Below are positions 1 to 7,583 of a DNA stretch of 8,079 bases, piece after piece. Every line of letters starts with the position of its first letter. Positions within the stretch are counted from its first letter, which is position 1. This stretch comes from Fusobacteriota bacterium. Lineage in GTDB: Bacteria; Fusobacteriota; Fusobacteriia; Fusobacteriales; Fusobacteriaceae. The DNA is taken from positions 1 through 8,079 of the forward strand of contig JAEWEF010000037.1 in the NCBI GenBank assembly GCA_023389595.1, in the 5' to 3' direction. The notes beneath the pieces are model-generated. The model was not told the DNA's origin. It did no database searches and saw only the letters and a program-made list of their open reading frames with translations. Both the position numbers and the translations under genes were made by a program.

Positions 1-45
1 TTTACCGCTTCCCATAAATCCTATCAAAGCAATATTATCTTTCAT
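1..45 (-). CDS. aroK: Shikimate kinase-like P-loop protein, N-terminal fragment (cut by window edge)
   Basis: Only the first 15 codons are present, reading MKDNIALIGFMGSGK, and the frame stays open to the window edge. A short start, one hydrophobic strand and then G-F-M-G-S-G-K (residues 9-15) is the typical opening of shikimate kinase, where this Walker A loop binds ATP. The enzyme phosphorylates shikimate in the chorismate (aromatic amino acid) pathway in the cytoplasm. The ATG at 43-45 is preceded by GAGGAA at 58-63, twelve bases upstream, which is a slightly long but usable ribosome-site spacing. It lies 23 bases after the disA stop on the same strand, so it is probably the next gene of the operon. 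Other small P-loop kinases share part of this motif, so the name rests on 15 residues only. Confidence 0.68.
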   Translation of the reverse strand, partial: MKDNIALIGFMGSGK

Positions 46-68
46 ACTTTTTTTAATTTCCTCGATAA

Positions 69-1118
69 TTATTTTTCTAATTCAAAAGCAACTTTCAATC
101 TTTTTAATCCAGATCTTAAAGCTTTTATTTTAAATTTACTCATTTTTATAGCTAGCAATTCTTCATCAGAAGTCTCTTGTAACTCAGCTATAGAATTGTA
201 AGTGCTAACAATTTTTTCTATATCTTTTTTAGTTAGTTTACTAATTTTACCTAACATTCTATAACCTTTTGAAGTAATTTTGTTGTCAAGTGTACTATAA
301 GATTTAGGATATCCTATTGCGGAACATAAATTTTCTATTTCTAATAATTCTTCATCATTTAGTATAGAAAGGTTATTATTTACATCTTCTACATCCATAC
401 CTACATTTACATAATCTTTAACAAAATCACTGTATTCTTCTTCCAATCCAAAAAGTAATTCAGAAACTTGTAGATTCATAAGCCTTCCGTCGACACCATA
501 TTCTGTTAGATAAAATTTTATCTCTTCTTTAATTCTTGATATCATTTCAAATCTTTGTAATATAGTTGCAACATCAAAAAATGTAACTAAATCATCTAAT
601 TCTAACATACTAAGATTAGCAAGCTCTTTATCTAGAACGCTTCTATAACTTTCAAGAATTTTTATAGATTGAGCTGTTGCAACGTTTAATTCGGCACTGT
701 TTCTCAATCTATATTTTTTATCACCTCTGTATACATTTAAGGCATTTTTTCTTTCAGAAACTGCAATTACAATTCTGTTAAGTTGTTTGGCAGCTCTTTC
801 TGCTGTTCTGTGTCTAGTACCACTTTCTGTTGTTTTATATTTTCTATCAGTTTGAATGTGAACATTTGCATAAAGAATTTTTTTGCAATCATCATCAATT
901 ATTATTGCACCATCCATCTTAGCTAATTCAAATAATCTTTCAGGTGAATATTCACAATTTATAAAAAAACCGCCATCTATAACCTTTTCAACTTCATCGT
1001 CATAACCAACAATTATTAATGCTCCTATACCTGCATCGATTATATTACTTAGTCCAGTTCTTATTGGTGTACCAGGTGCAGTTTTTTCAATCACATCTAA
1101 AATTTCTTTACCTTTCAT
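69..1118 (-). CDS. disA: DNA integrity scanning protein DisA, diadenylate cyclase
   Basis: DisA condenses two ATP molecules into the second messenger c-di-AMP and, in species where it has been studied, scans DNA for branched structures. The protein has 349 residues, close to the usual 350-360. The N-terminal cyclase (DAC) domain shows both active-site signatures: D-G-A at residues 69-71 (MDGAIIID) and the R-H-R motif at 102-104 inside SGTRHRTAER. A helical spine follows from about residue 136, and the C-terminal part (about 285-345) has the leucine, isoleucine and lysine pattern of the helix-hairpin-helix DNA-binding domain. All domains look intact, so an active octameric enzyme is expected. 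The ATG at 1116-1118 overlaps the end of radA by 11 bases and has AAAGGA nine bases upstream, inside radA. This implies translational coupling to radA. The pairing agrees with the disA-radA neighbourhood known in Bacillus. Confidence 0.97.
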   Translation of the reverse strand: MKGKEILDVIEKTAPGTPIRTGLSNIIDAGIGALIIVGYDDEVEKVIDGGFFINCEYSPERLFELAKMDGAIIIDDDCKKILYANVHIQTDRKYKTTESGTRHRTAERAAKQLNRIVIAVSERKNALNVYRGDKKYRLRNSAELNVATAQSIKILESYRSVLDKELANLSMLELDDLVTFFDVATILQRFEMISRIKEEIKFYLTEYGVDGRLMNLQVSELLFGLEEEYSDFVKDYVNVGMDVEDVNNNLSILNDEELLEIENLCSAIGYPKSYSTLDNKITSKGYRMLGKISKLTKKDIEKIVSTYNSIAELQETSDEELLAIKMSKFKIKALRSGLKRLKVAFELEK

Positions 1119-2481
1119 TTTTGTTCATCCTTTCAATCAATTCATCTAAATTTTTTAAGAAAATTAATTTTAATTTATATTTTTTTTCGTCTAATTCCTT
1201 TTTGTTAGCAAGAGGTAGATAAACACCAGTAAATCCCATTTTTTCTAATTCTTTTAATCTTTTATCTATAAAAAAAGTTTTTCTTATTTCACCTCTTAAT
1301 CCAAGCTCGCCTATCGCAGCAATTTTTTGACTTATTTCAAAATCTTTATAAATAGACAGTATTGCTATAACTATTGCTAAGTCAGCTGATGTATCATTTA
1401 TGTTTATACCGCCAGGTATATTTATAAAAATATCTTTTTGATTAAGTGGTAAATTTAATTTTTTTTCTGCTATTGCAGATACAATTTGAAATCTATTTCT
1501 ATCATAACCTTGTACTATTCTTCTTGGTATACCCATCATCGCATCGGTGATAAGAGTTTGCACTTCGAGCAAAAATACTTTGGTTCCTTCCAAAACTGGA
1601 ACAACCATACTTCCCTTATTTTTTTCTTCTCTTTCACTCAAAAAATATTCAGATGAGTTTTTAACTTCTTTCATGCCATCTTCTTCCATGTTAAAAACTG
1701 CAATTTCATTAGTTGAACCAAATCTATTTTTTGTGCTTCTCAAAACTCTATAATAAAGTCCCTCTTCACCTTCAAAATTTAAAACTGCATCAACCATATG
1801 CTCCAAAAGTTTAGGTCCAGCTATCTTACCATCTTTTGTTATATGACCAACTATAAAAAAAGATATGTTATAAGTTTTTGCAATTTCTATTATTTTGAGT
1901 GTGCATTCTTTTATCTGTGTTGGAGTACCGGAAATTGAATCTATATTTGGATTGTAAAGTGTTTGAATTGAATCTATTATTACAACTTTTGGTTTTTTCA
2001 AAATGATATATTCATAAATGATATCAATATTCATTTCGTTAATTATATACATATCTTGATTTTTTATTTTTAATCTATCGCCACGATTTTTAATTTGTGA
2101 TAGTGACTCTTCGCCAGATACATATAAAACCTCCCCGTAATTTTTATATTTATCTGCCACTTGCAAAAGAAGAGTTGATTTTCCTATTCCCGGATTACCA
2201 GTAAGTAAAATTACTTCTCCTTCTATCAATCCACCGCCTAAAATTCTATCAAATTCTTCTATACCAGTTTTGTATCTATCGCTATCATTAAATTTTATTT
2301 CTGATAATTTTTGTGCTTTTATTTTTTTATCTTCTAGCGCAGAATTTTTTGCAATATATTTTGGCAATTCAACATTTTCTTCTAGCGAACCCCAAGATCC
2401 GCATGACGGACATTTCCCATACCATTTAACAGTTTTGTGTCCACACTCATTGCAATAATAAACAGTTGATTTTTTATTCAT
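1108..2481 (-). CDS. radA: DNA repair protein RadA/Sms
   Basis: RadA is a RecA-like ATPase that drives branch migration of recombination intermediates and so helps repair broken or stalled forks. The protein is 457 residues, normal for the family. In order it shows: a zinc finger with cysteines 10, 13, 24 and 27; Walker A GNPGIGKST at 95-103; Walker B VVIIDSIQT at 166-174; the RadA-specific KNRFG motif at 251-255; and a Lon-protease-like C-terminal domain from about 290, including PRR (319-321), GYDRNR (325-330) and GELGLRGEIR (391-400). In RadA this last domain is structural and not proteolytic; the DTSADLAI segment (363-370) has no Lon-type catalytic serine arrangement. The ATG at 2479-2481 has AGGTGA five bases upstream, which overlaps the coaD stop. 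The 3' end overlaps disA. In B. subtilis RadA has been reported to interact with DisA and modulate it, so the overlap makes functional sense. Confidence 0.97.
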   Translation of the reverse strand: MNKKSTVYYCNECGHKTVKWYGKCPSCGSWGSLEENVELPKYIAKNSALEDKKIKAQKLSEIKFNDSDRYKTGIEEFDRILGGGLIEGEVILLTGNPGIGKSTLLLQVADKYKNYGEVLYVSGEESLSQIKNRGDRLKIKNQDMYIINEMNIDIIYEYIILKKPKVVIIDSIQTLYNPNIDSISGTPTQIKECTLKIIEIAKTYNISFFIVGHITKDGKIAGPKLLEHMVDAVLNFEGEEGLYYRVLRSTKNRFGSTNEIAVFNMEEDGMKEVKNSSEYFLSEREEKNKGSMVVPVLEGTKVFLLEVQTLITDAMMGIPRRIVQGYDRNRFQIVSAIAEKKLNLPLNQKDIFINIPGGININDTSADLAIVIAILSIYKDFEISQKIAAIGELGLRGEIRKTFFIDKRLKELEKMGFTGVYLPLANKKELDEKKYKLKLIFLKNLDELIERMNKNER

Positions 2482-2485
2482 AAAT

Positions 2486-2974
2486 TCACCTAAATTTTTT
2501 TGCTCTTTCTAAAACAAGGTTAGAAATTTTATTTGATAAAAATTTTTCTAAATTAAGATTGTATATGCTAGCTTCTTTTACAAAACTAGAACTTATAAAA
2601 CCGTATTCAGGTCTAGCTGGCAAAAAAATCGTTTCGATTTTTCCTCCAGAAAATTCATTGTTTGCATTTGCATAGACAAGTTCCGCTTCGAAGTCGCTAT
2701 AATTTCTAAGTCCTTTAATAAGAAGCTCGACACCTTCTTCTTTCATAAAATTAACTAATGCCCCATCATAATATTTCACTTCAACTTTTTCGTTGTCTTT
2801 AAAAATTTCTTTTATCATATTTTGTCTTTCTTCAAGAGAAAACCAATATTTTTTTTTGCTGTTAATCATAACAACTATAATTAATTTGTCGCACAATTTC
2901 GAAGCTCTTTCTATTATGTCTTGATGACCTAGAGTTACTGGATCAAAGCTCCCAGCATACACAGCTTTTTTCAT
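2486..2974 (-). CDS. coaD: Phosphopantetheine adenylyltransferase
   Basis: CoaD transfers AMP from ATP to 4'-phosphopantetheine to give dephospho-CoA, the penultimate step of coenzyme A synthesis. From the chosen start the protein is 162 residues, the usual length. It shows the nucleotidyltransferase opening AGSFDPVTLGH (7-17) with the T-x-G-H catalytic motif (T14, H17), the conserved KGLRNYSDFE segment in mid-protein (most relatives have RGLR), and the C-terminal ISSSFVKE motif. The frame extends four codons upstream to a TTG at 2984-2986, but the real start is almost certainly the ATG at 2972-2974: it gives the family-standard MKKAVYAGSFDP opening, and a strong GGAGGA lies four bases upstream and would be buried in the coding sequence if the TTG were used. 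The RNase E/G stop lies 12 bases upstream, and radA follows after 4 bases. The product feeds the CoA pool that supplies the prosthetic group of AcpP, encoded at the head of the cluster. Confidence 0.97.
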   Translation of the reverse strand: MKKAVYAGSFDPVTLGHQDIIERASKLCDKLIIVVMINSKKKYWFSLEERQNMIKEIFKDNEKVEVKYYDGALVNFMKEEGVELLIKGLRNYSDFEAELVYANANNEFSGGKIETIFLPARPEYGFISSSFVKEASIYNLNLEKFLSNKISNLVLERAKKFR

Positions 2975-2978
2975 TTTA

Positions 2979-2984
2979 TCCTCC
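2979..2984 (-). promoter_or_regulatory. Ribosome binding site that decides the coaD start
   Basis: GGAGGA on the minus strand sits four bases before the ATG at 2972-2974. A TTG in the same frame at 2984-2986 contains the first base of this site and has no ribosome site of its own. This favours the ATG and the 162-residue CoaD. Confidence 0.85.
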
Positions 2985-2986
2985 AA

Positions 2987-4360
2987 CTAAACAAAGAAAT
3001 TGATTTCATAATTTTTTTTGTCATTATTTTTTTTAAAAATTAATTTTTTATTTTTTTTCTTTAAGATATTTTCTAAATAATTTAAATATAATTTTTTTAT
3101 ATCAGAAATTATATTTTCATTTGTGCAGATTTCTATAACTTTTATATTTTCATCAGAATTTTCTAAAATTTCTCTAGCTATTTTTAAAGAGATATATTCG
3201 CAAGAAAATTCATTACCTTTTTCATCCTTCAAAAAATATTTAAATAGCTCTTTATCAGTTTTTTTCCTTGTAAAAATTAACAAATCAAGATTATCAAAAC
3301 TTAAATTATCTATCGATAAATTATCCTTTGACATTTCGCTTAAAAATATTTTCTTAATTTGATTTTTATGTTTTGTGTTGTTTGTAGTTATAAAATCTAC
3401 AACTATTATGCCAGAAATATTTCGTAGCATAATTTGATTGGCAATAACTTTTGCAGCTTCTAAATTAACTTCAAAAACTGAAGAGTTTTTTAAATTTGCA
3501 GAATTTACATCTATGCTTGTGAATGCTTCAGTTTTTTCTATTAAAATATTCCCGCCGCAAGATAAATCAACTCTAGATTTAAGTGATCTTTCAATTTCTT
3601 TATCAATACCAAAATAACAAAAAACATTTTCTTCTTTTCTGAAAATTTTAAATTTTTTGCTATCCTCATTTTTCAAAAAAACTGAGTGAGCACTTAAAAT
3701 TTCATTATAATTTTTTTCATTATCTACATAAATTTCATCAAATTTTTCAATATCATAATCTTTTAAAAATTTTTGAAAAATATCTTCTGAAAAAATTATA
3801 TCTCCGACTTTTGCATGCAAAAATTTTTCTGAAATTTTGCTCCATTCATTTTTTAAAAATTTCAATTCGCTAATAATATTTTCTTCTGCCGTATTTTGAG
3901 CAAAATTTCTAATTATAACTCCTTCGTTTTGCTCTAAAATATTTTTTAGTGATGGGTAAATATGTTTTTTGAAATTTGTATCTTTAATTTTTTTGGAAAA
4001 AGTAAAAACTTTTGAATTAGGTATATAGTTTAAATATTTGCCACTAAGCACACATTCTGTCGTGCACTTCATTTGTTTGTTGTTATCTTTGTCTTCGATA
4101 ATTTTAACTAAAATTTCTTTGTTTGCTATTATATCGTTTTTATTAAAATTATTTATATCTAAAAAAAGTTTAGTGTCGTCTCCAATATCCAAAAAGGCCA
4201 CGTTTAAATTTTTTAAAATTTTTTCAATCCTGGCTTTAACAATTTTACCTAAATACGATTTTTCTTTTTTTCTTTCAATAATTAATTTATATAAAATCCC
4301 GTTGTACATTAAAGCAATTTTACTTTCTAAATCATCATTAAAAATAATGGCAGTATTCAT
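2987..4360 (-). CDS. Ribonuclease E/G family protein, divergent
   Basis: This is a 457-residue endoribonuclease of the RNase E/G family, which cuts single-stranded AU-rich RNA during rRNA maturation and mRNA decay. In order: an S1-like RNA-binding domain at about 35-118 (LGKIVKARIEKILKNLNVAF, then LSGKYLNYIP); a 5'-sensor/RNase H-like region with GVIIRNFAQNTAEENI (147-162); and the catalytic domain with EKTEAFTSIDVNSAN (275-289) and NLEAAKVIANQIMLR (299-313) followed by GIIVVDF. D284, N286 and D322 match the metal-binding residues of E. coli RNase E (D303, N305, D346). After TRKK (364-367) the usual zinc-link CPxC motif is missing; the only nearby cysteine is C387. A short DNLS-type repeat precedes it at 346-360. 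The protein is lysine- and asparagine-rich and less conserved than its neighbours. The ATG at 4358-4360 lies inside the radical SAM gene (23-base overlap), with AAAGG eight bases upstream. Family assignment is firm; whether it acts like RNase G or RNase E is open. Confidence 0.9.
   Translation of the reverse strand: MNTAIIFNDDLESKIALMYNGILYKLIIERKKEKSYLGKIVKARIEKILKNLNVAFLDIGDDTKLFLDINNFNKNDIIANKEILVKIIEDKDNNKQMKCTTECVLSGKYLNYIPNSKVFTFSKKIKDTNFKKHIYPSLKNILEQNEGVIIRNFAQNTAEENIISELKFLKNEWSKISEKFLHAKVGDIIFSEDIFQKFLKDYDIEKFDEIYVDNEKNYNEILSAHSVFLKNEDSKKFKIFRKEENVFCYFGIDKEIERSLKSRVDLSCGGNILIEKTEAFTSIDVNSANLKNSSVFEVNLEAAKVIANQIMLRNISGIIVVDFITTNNTKHKNQIKKIFLSEMSKDNLSIDNLSFDNLDLLIFTRKKTDKELFKYFLKDEKGNEFSCEYISLKIAREILENSDENIKVIEICTNENIISDIKKLYLNYLENILKKKNKKLIFKKNNDKKNYEINFFV
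3281..3325 (-). repeat. Three tandem 15-base units inside the RNase E/G gene
   Basis: On the minus strand three consecutive 15-base units begin with GATAAT (at 3325, 3310 and 3295, reading down) and encode DNLSI, DNLSF and DNLDL at residues 346-360. The first two share GATAATTTA. They sit in the variable segment just before the conserved TRKK motif, where family members often differ in length. This looks like a small in-frame expansion. Confidence 0.6.
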
Positions 4361-5384
4361 CTAAAACACCTTTTAACAAATCGTTACGATTATATTTTTT
4401 TTCATTAACAATTATACTTTTAATATCGAGATTGTTATCGATTTTTACTGAAAAATTTGGTGAAAAATATTTTTTACTTTTTGCTTTTTGGCCAACAATT
4501 TTAGAAATGTTTTTTTCGTTAGAGATTATTTTCAAAAATTTATCTTTTTCGTATATTTTTTTCAAAAAATCAAAATAGATTGCTTGCTCGACTAATTCAC
4601 CAAAAGACGGATGAAAAGGTCCAGCAATTATACTATTATCTTCAAACAGACTATCACTCGGTTGCAATCCAACTCTGATTACATTTATATTATTAAATTC
4701 TAACAAGGAATAAATAATTTTTGATCTCACTATTGCTTCATCTAGCGAAATTGAATTATACTCTCCCTTGTAAAAAATATTTGCAAGTTCTGTTTCTTTC
4801 AAAACTATAGTCGGATAAATTCTTGAAATTTGTGGCTTTAACGAAACGGTTTTTATTGCCGACTGTATATCTATTTCTAAATTTGAAGCTGGCAATCCTA
4901 TCATAAGTTGTATGCCAAGTTCAAATCCAAATTTTTTAATTAGCTCAGCTGCTTTTTTAACTGTATCAAAAGTATAATCTCTAGCACTTAGTCTTAGCAC
5001 TTTGTCGTCAAGAGATTGCACCCCAAGCTCTATCGTTTTAACTCCATATTTTTTTAAATTTTCAAGAATTTCTTCATTTATATAATCTGGTCTTGTCGAA
5101 ATTCTAATCCCGTCAACAAGTTTTAAATCTATATATTTTTTTGCAATAGATAAATATGCATTTTGAATTTCTTGAGAGATTCCAGTAAATGTTCCACCAA
5201 AAAAAGCTATTTCTTTTTTTGCATCTTTAGGTATAGTTTTTAAATGTTCTTCAATTATATTAATCAAGTCATTTGTTGTGATGTCGGTTTCAACTCCATT
5301 TATTTTTTTTTGATTACAAAAAACACATAAGTTTGGACAACCAAAATGACTGATAAAAACTGGAATGTTATAATGTCTTATCAT
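4338..5384 (-). CDS. Radical SAM protein, Elp3-like, without acetyltransferase domain
   Basis: This 348-residue protein is a radical SAM enzyme of the Elp3-related group often found beside rnc in low-GC bacteria. The [4Fe-4S] cluster ligands are C16, C20 and C23 (C-P-N-L-C-V-F-C-N-Q). The SAM-binding glycine motif is FFGGTFTG (61-68), followed by STRPDYI (96-102), ELGVQSLDD (119-127) and MIGLPA (161-166). Group-specific segments are RIYPTIVLKETELA (188-201), IRVGLQPSD (236-244) and AGPFHPSFGELVE (254-266). True Elp3 proteins exceed 500 residues and end in a GNAT acetyltransferase domain. This one stops well short, so tRNA wobble-uridine modification cannot be assumed; the substrate is unknown to me. 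Its ATG (5382-5384) overlaps the rnc stop as ATGA, and its end overlaps the RNase E/G gene by 23 bases. It is therefore probably translated in step with two RNases, which hints at an RNA-related role. Confidence 0.93.
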   Translation of the reverse strand: MIRHYNIPVFISHFGCPNLCVFCNQKKINGVETDITTNDLINIIEEHLKTIPKDAKKEIAFFGGTFTGISQEIQNAYLSIAKKYIDLKLVDGIRISTRPDYINEEILENLKKYGVKTIELGVQSLDDKVLRLSARDYTFDTVKKAAELIKKFGFELGIQLMIGLPASNLEIDIQSAIKTVSLKPQISRIYPTIVLKETELANIFYKGEYNSISLDEAIVRSKIIYSLLEFNNINVIRVGLQPSDSLFEDNSIIAGPFHPSFGELVEQAIYFDFLKKIYEKDKFLKIISNEKNISKIVGQKAKSKKYFSPNFSVKIDNNLDIKSIIVNEKKYNRNDLLKGVLDEYCHYF

Positions 5385-6073
5385 TTCAACCCCATTTTCT
5401 TATATAAATCTTTTGCTGCTAATTGTTGAGCTTTCTTTTTGTTGCTAGCTCTTCCTATACCAAAATTTTTGTTAACCATAACTTTAATTATAAATTCTTT
5501 TAAATGATCCGGACCACTTTCAGATAAAACTGTGTATTCTGGTGTGAATTTATATTCTTTTTGCACGTGCTCTTGCAATAAAGTTTTATAATCTAAAATA
5601 TTTTCATCGTGCTCTATGTTATCGATTTTTTCTTTTAAATGATACAAAACAAAATCTTTTGCTTCACTCAAATTTGAATCTAAATAAATTGCTCCCAAAA
5701 TTGCCTCAAAGGCATCTGCTAAAATCGAATCTCTATTTTTACCACCTGCAAGTTCTTCTCCCTTGCTTATAAGTAAAAAATTTCCTATTTTCATCTTACG
5801 AGAAATTTCTGCAAGTATTGGTTCGCTAACGCACATCGATTTTATTTTCGCAAGTGACCCCTCATTGTAATTTTTATATTTTTTAAAAATATATTCAACA
5901 ACTACAAGTTCTAAAACAGAATCACCTAAAAGCTCTAATCTCTCATTATTTATATTTTTATATTTTCTCACTTCGTTGCCATAAGAACGATGTATTAATG
6001 CTTTTTTTAATAAGTTTTTATCGTTAAAATAATAATTTAATTTATGTTCTAAATCCAAGAGATTTTTTCCCAT
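5381..6073 (-). CDS. rnc: Ribonuclease III
   Basis: RNase III cuts double-stranded RNA with two-base 3' overhangs and is needed for processing rRNA precursors and some mRNAs. The protein is 230 residues, a standard length. The N-terminal endonuclease domain (about 5-150) has the signature NNERLELLGDS (42-52) and SILADAFEAILGAIYLD from residue 116. The four metal-binding residues are E47, D51, D120 and E123, all present. A complete C-terminal double-stranded RNA-binding domain spans about 160-229, with the end pattern NKKKAQQLAAKDLYKKMG. The ATG at 6071-6073 has AGGGAG seven bases upstream. It lies 17 bases after fabF and ends in the ATGA overlap with the radical SAM gene. The acpP-rnc neighbourhood is common in bacteria; here fabF sits between them. 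Confidence 0.98.
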   Translation of the reverse strand: MGKNLLDLEHKLNYYFNDKNLLKKALIHRSYGNEVRKYKNINNERLELLGDSVLELVVVEYIFKKYKNYNEGSLAKIKSMCVSEPILAEISRKMKIGNFLLISKGEELAGGKNRDSILADAFEAILGAIYLDSNLSEAKDFVLYHLKEKIDNIEHDENILDYKTLLQEHVQKEYKFTPEYTVLSESGPDHLKEFIIKVMVNKNFGIGRASNKKKAQQLAAKDLYKKMGLK

Positions 6074-6090
6074 AAAATTACTCCCTGTTG

Positions 6091-7338
6091 TTAATAAATA
6101 AATTTCTTCATAACAAGAACAGAATTATGACCACCAAATCCCATAGAATTTGATATGCCTATATTAATATCTAAGTCAACATATTTATTTATAACGTGTT
6201 TTAAATCACAATCTTCATCAATATTTTCTTGCGTTAGGTTGAATATAGGTAAAATTTTACCGCTCTCTAAACTTTTTGCAAGTATGGCTGCCTCTATTGC
6301 CCCTGCCGCTCCTAAAGTATGACCAACATATGATTTTATAGAATTTACAAAAATATTTTTTGCGTGTCCTCCAAAAACTTCTTTAATAGCTTTTGTTTCA
6401 GCTGCATCATTTAATTTTGTAGCAGTTCCATGAGCATTTATATAATCAACTTCAAAAGATTTTATACCTGCATCTTTTAGTGCAAACTCTATCGCCTTTG
6501 CTAAACTTTTTCCATCTTCGTTAGGTGAAGTTATGTGATGAGCATCAGATGTTTCAGCGTAACCAATTATTTCTGCATAAATTTTTGCATTTCTTTGTCT
6601 TGCACTTTCTAAATTTTCCAAAAATAAAATCGCAGCTCCTTCACCTATTGTAAACCCATTTCTGTTTTTTGAAAAAGGAACTGAAATATTTTCAATTTTA
6701 TCACTCAAACTTATTGCATGCATGCCATTAAAAGATTCAACTAAAAATTTTGAAATACAAGATTCACATGCACCAGCAAAAGCAGCTTTAAGTTTTCCAT
6801 TTTTTATCATTTCATAAGCATCGCCTATGGATGAATTTCCAGTTGCACAAGCGGTGTTAACACTTCTCGCTGGACCTTTTGCACCAAACAATATTGAAAT
6901 ATTTGCTGCCGCCATATTTGAAAGCATTGTTGGAAGTATGTATGGCGAAAATCTTTTTGTCTCACCAGAAAACATTTTTTGCAAATTGTTTTCTACTATT
7001 TCTAATCCACCTATACCTGATGAAACAAAAACTCCAACATCATAATTGTTTAACAAATTTATATTATATCCAGAATCTTCAACTGCCATTTTAGCAGAAC
7101 ATACTGCATACAATATATTTTTTGACATTTTTTTTAATTCTTTTTTATCTATTTGATAATTTTCAAAATTAAAATTTTTAACTTCTGCTGCAAGTTTTAC
7201 TACACTATCATTTACATCATAAGCATTTTTTACAAAATCAATTCCAGTTTCGCCGTTTAACATCTTGCTCCAATTTTCATCTATGCCATTTCCGACTCCG
7301 CTGATAATTCCTATTCCTGTAACTACAACTCTATTCAC
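6091..7338 (-). CDS. fabF: Beta-ketoacyl-ACP synthase II
   Basis: FabF condenses malonyl-ACP with a growing acyl-ACP during fatty acid elongation in the cytoplasm. From the chosen start it is 415 residues. The Cys-His-His set is intact: C164 in NTACATG, H303 in NAHGTAT and H340 in SYVGHTLGAAGA, with K335 in NSIKS. These numbers match E. coli FabF almost exactly. The C-terminal SMGFGGHNSVLV loop is also present. Two GTG codons compete as start. The GTG at 7345-7347 has no ribosome site. The GTG at 7336-7338 gives MNRVVVTGIG, the family-standard opening, with AAGTGAT four bases upstream, so I prefer it; the longer form would be 418 residues. It follows acpP, the gene for its substrate carrier, by 12 bases. 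No FabB, FabD or FabG gene is in the window, so the rest of the pathway is encoded elsewhere. Confidence 0.97.
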   Translation of the reverse strand: MNRVVVTGIGIISGVGNGIDENWSKMLNGETGIDFVKNAYDVNDSVVKLAAEVKNFNFENYQIDKKELKKMSKNILYAVCSAKMAVEDSGYNINLLNNYDVGVFVSSGIGGLEIVENNLQKMFSGETKRFSPYILPTMLSNMAAANISILFGAKGPARSVNTACATGNSSIGDAYEMIKNGKLKAAFAGACESCISKFLVESFNGMHAISLSDKIENISVPFSKNRNGFTIGEGAAILFLENLESARQRNAKIYAEIIGYAETSDAHHITSPNEDGKSLAKAIEFALKDAGIKSFEVDYINAHGTATKLNDAAETKAIKEVFGGHAKNIFVNSIKSYVGHTLGAAGAIEAAILAKSLESGKILPIFNLTQENIDEDCDLKHVINKYVDLDINIGISNSMGFGGHNSVLVMKKFIY

Positions 7339-7342
7339 AGTT

Positions 7343-7349
7343 ATCACTT
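7343..7349 (-). promoter_or_regulatory. Probable ribosome binding site for fabF
   Basis: AAGTGAT on the minus strand lies four bases before the GTG at 7336-7338. Its GTGAT part can pair with the ATCAC of the 16S rRNA 3' end. It is weak compared with the sites of the other genes. It overlaps the alternative GTG at 7345-7347 and therefore argues against that start. Confidence 0.5.
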
Positions 7350-7350
7350 T

Positions 7351-7572
7351 TTACAAAGAATTTATATAATCAACTATATCTTTTACAGTTTTGAATTTAT
7401 CTATATCTTCATCAGCAATTTCTATCCCAAATTCTTCTTCCAAGGTCATTACTAAATCGAAAATTTCTAAAGAATCTGCTTTTAAATCGTCAGTTAAATT
7501 CATTTCTAATTTGATTTCTTCTGCATCCTTGTTAAATTGTTCTGCAATTATATTAATAACTTTATCTAACAT
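7351..7572 (-). CDS. acpP: Acyl carrier protein
   Basis: AcpP is the small acidic four-helix carrier on which fatty acids are built. It has 73 residues, slightly shorter than the usual 75-80. The attachment serine for 4'-phosphopantetheine is S34 in the conserved L-K-A-D-S-L-E motif (30-36), followed by the acidic recognition helix DLVMTLEEEFGIEI and the ending TVKDIVDYINSL. The ATG at 7570-7572 is the only possible start, because an in-frame TAA lies just upstream. AGGAGG precedes it by 11 bases. It is the first gene of the cluster, 12 bases ahead of fabF, and has its own strong promoter, as expected for one of the most abundant proteins in the cell. Confidence 0.98.
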   Translation of the reverse strand: MLDKVINIIAEQFNKDAEEIKLEMNLTDDLKADSLEIFDLVMTLEEEFGIEIADEDIDKFKTVKDIVDYINSL

Positions 7573-7583
7573 TGTTTATAATT

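Noticed and set aside
2975..2986. TTG start that would lengthen CoaD by four residues
   Set aside because: The four extra codons contain the GGAGGA ribosome site of the ATG at 2972-2974, and CoaD proteins normally begin just before the AxGSFDP motif.
4038..4364. Plus-strand open frame of 108 codons opposite the RNase E/G gene
   Set aside because: It is antisense to a real gene, leucine/serine/isoleucine-rich as expected from reading lysine-rich coding DNA backwards, and has no known domain. The same holds for the other plus-strand frames at 1019-1222, 1547-1753, 2270-2458, 3123-3362, 6827-7094 and 7391-7591.
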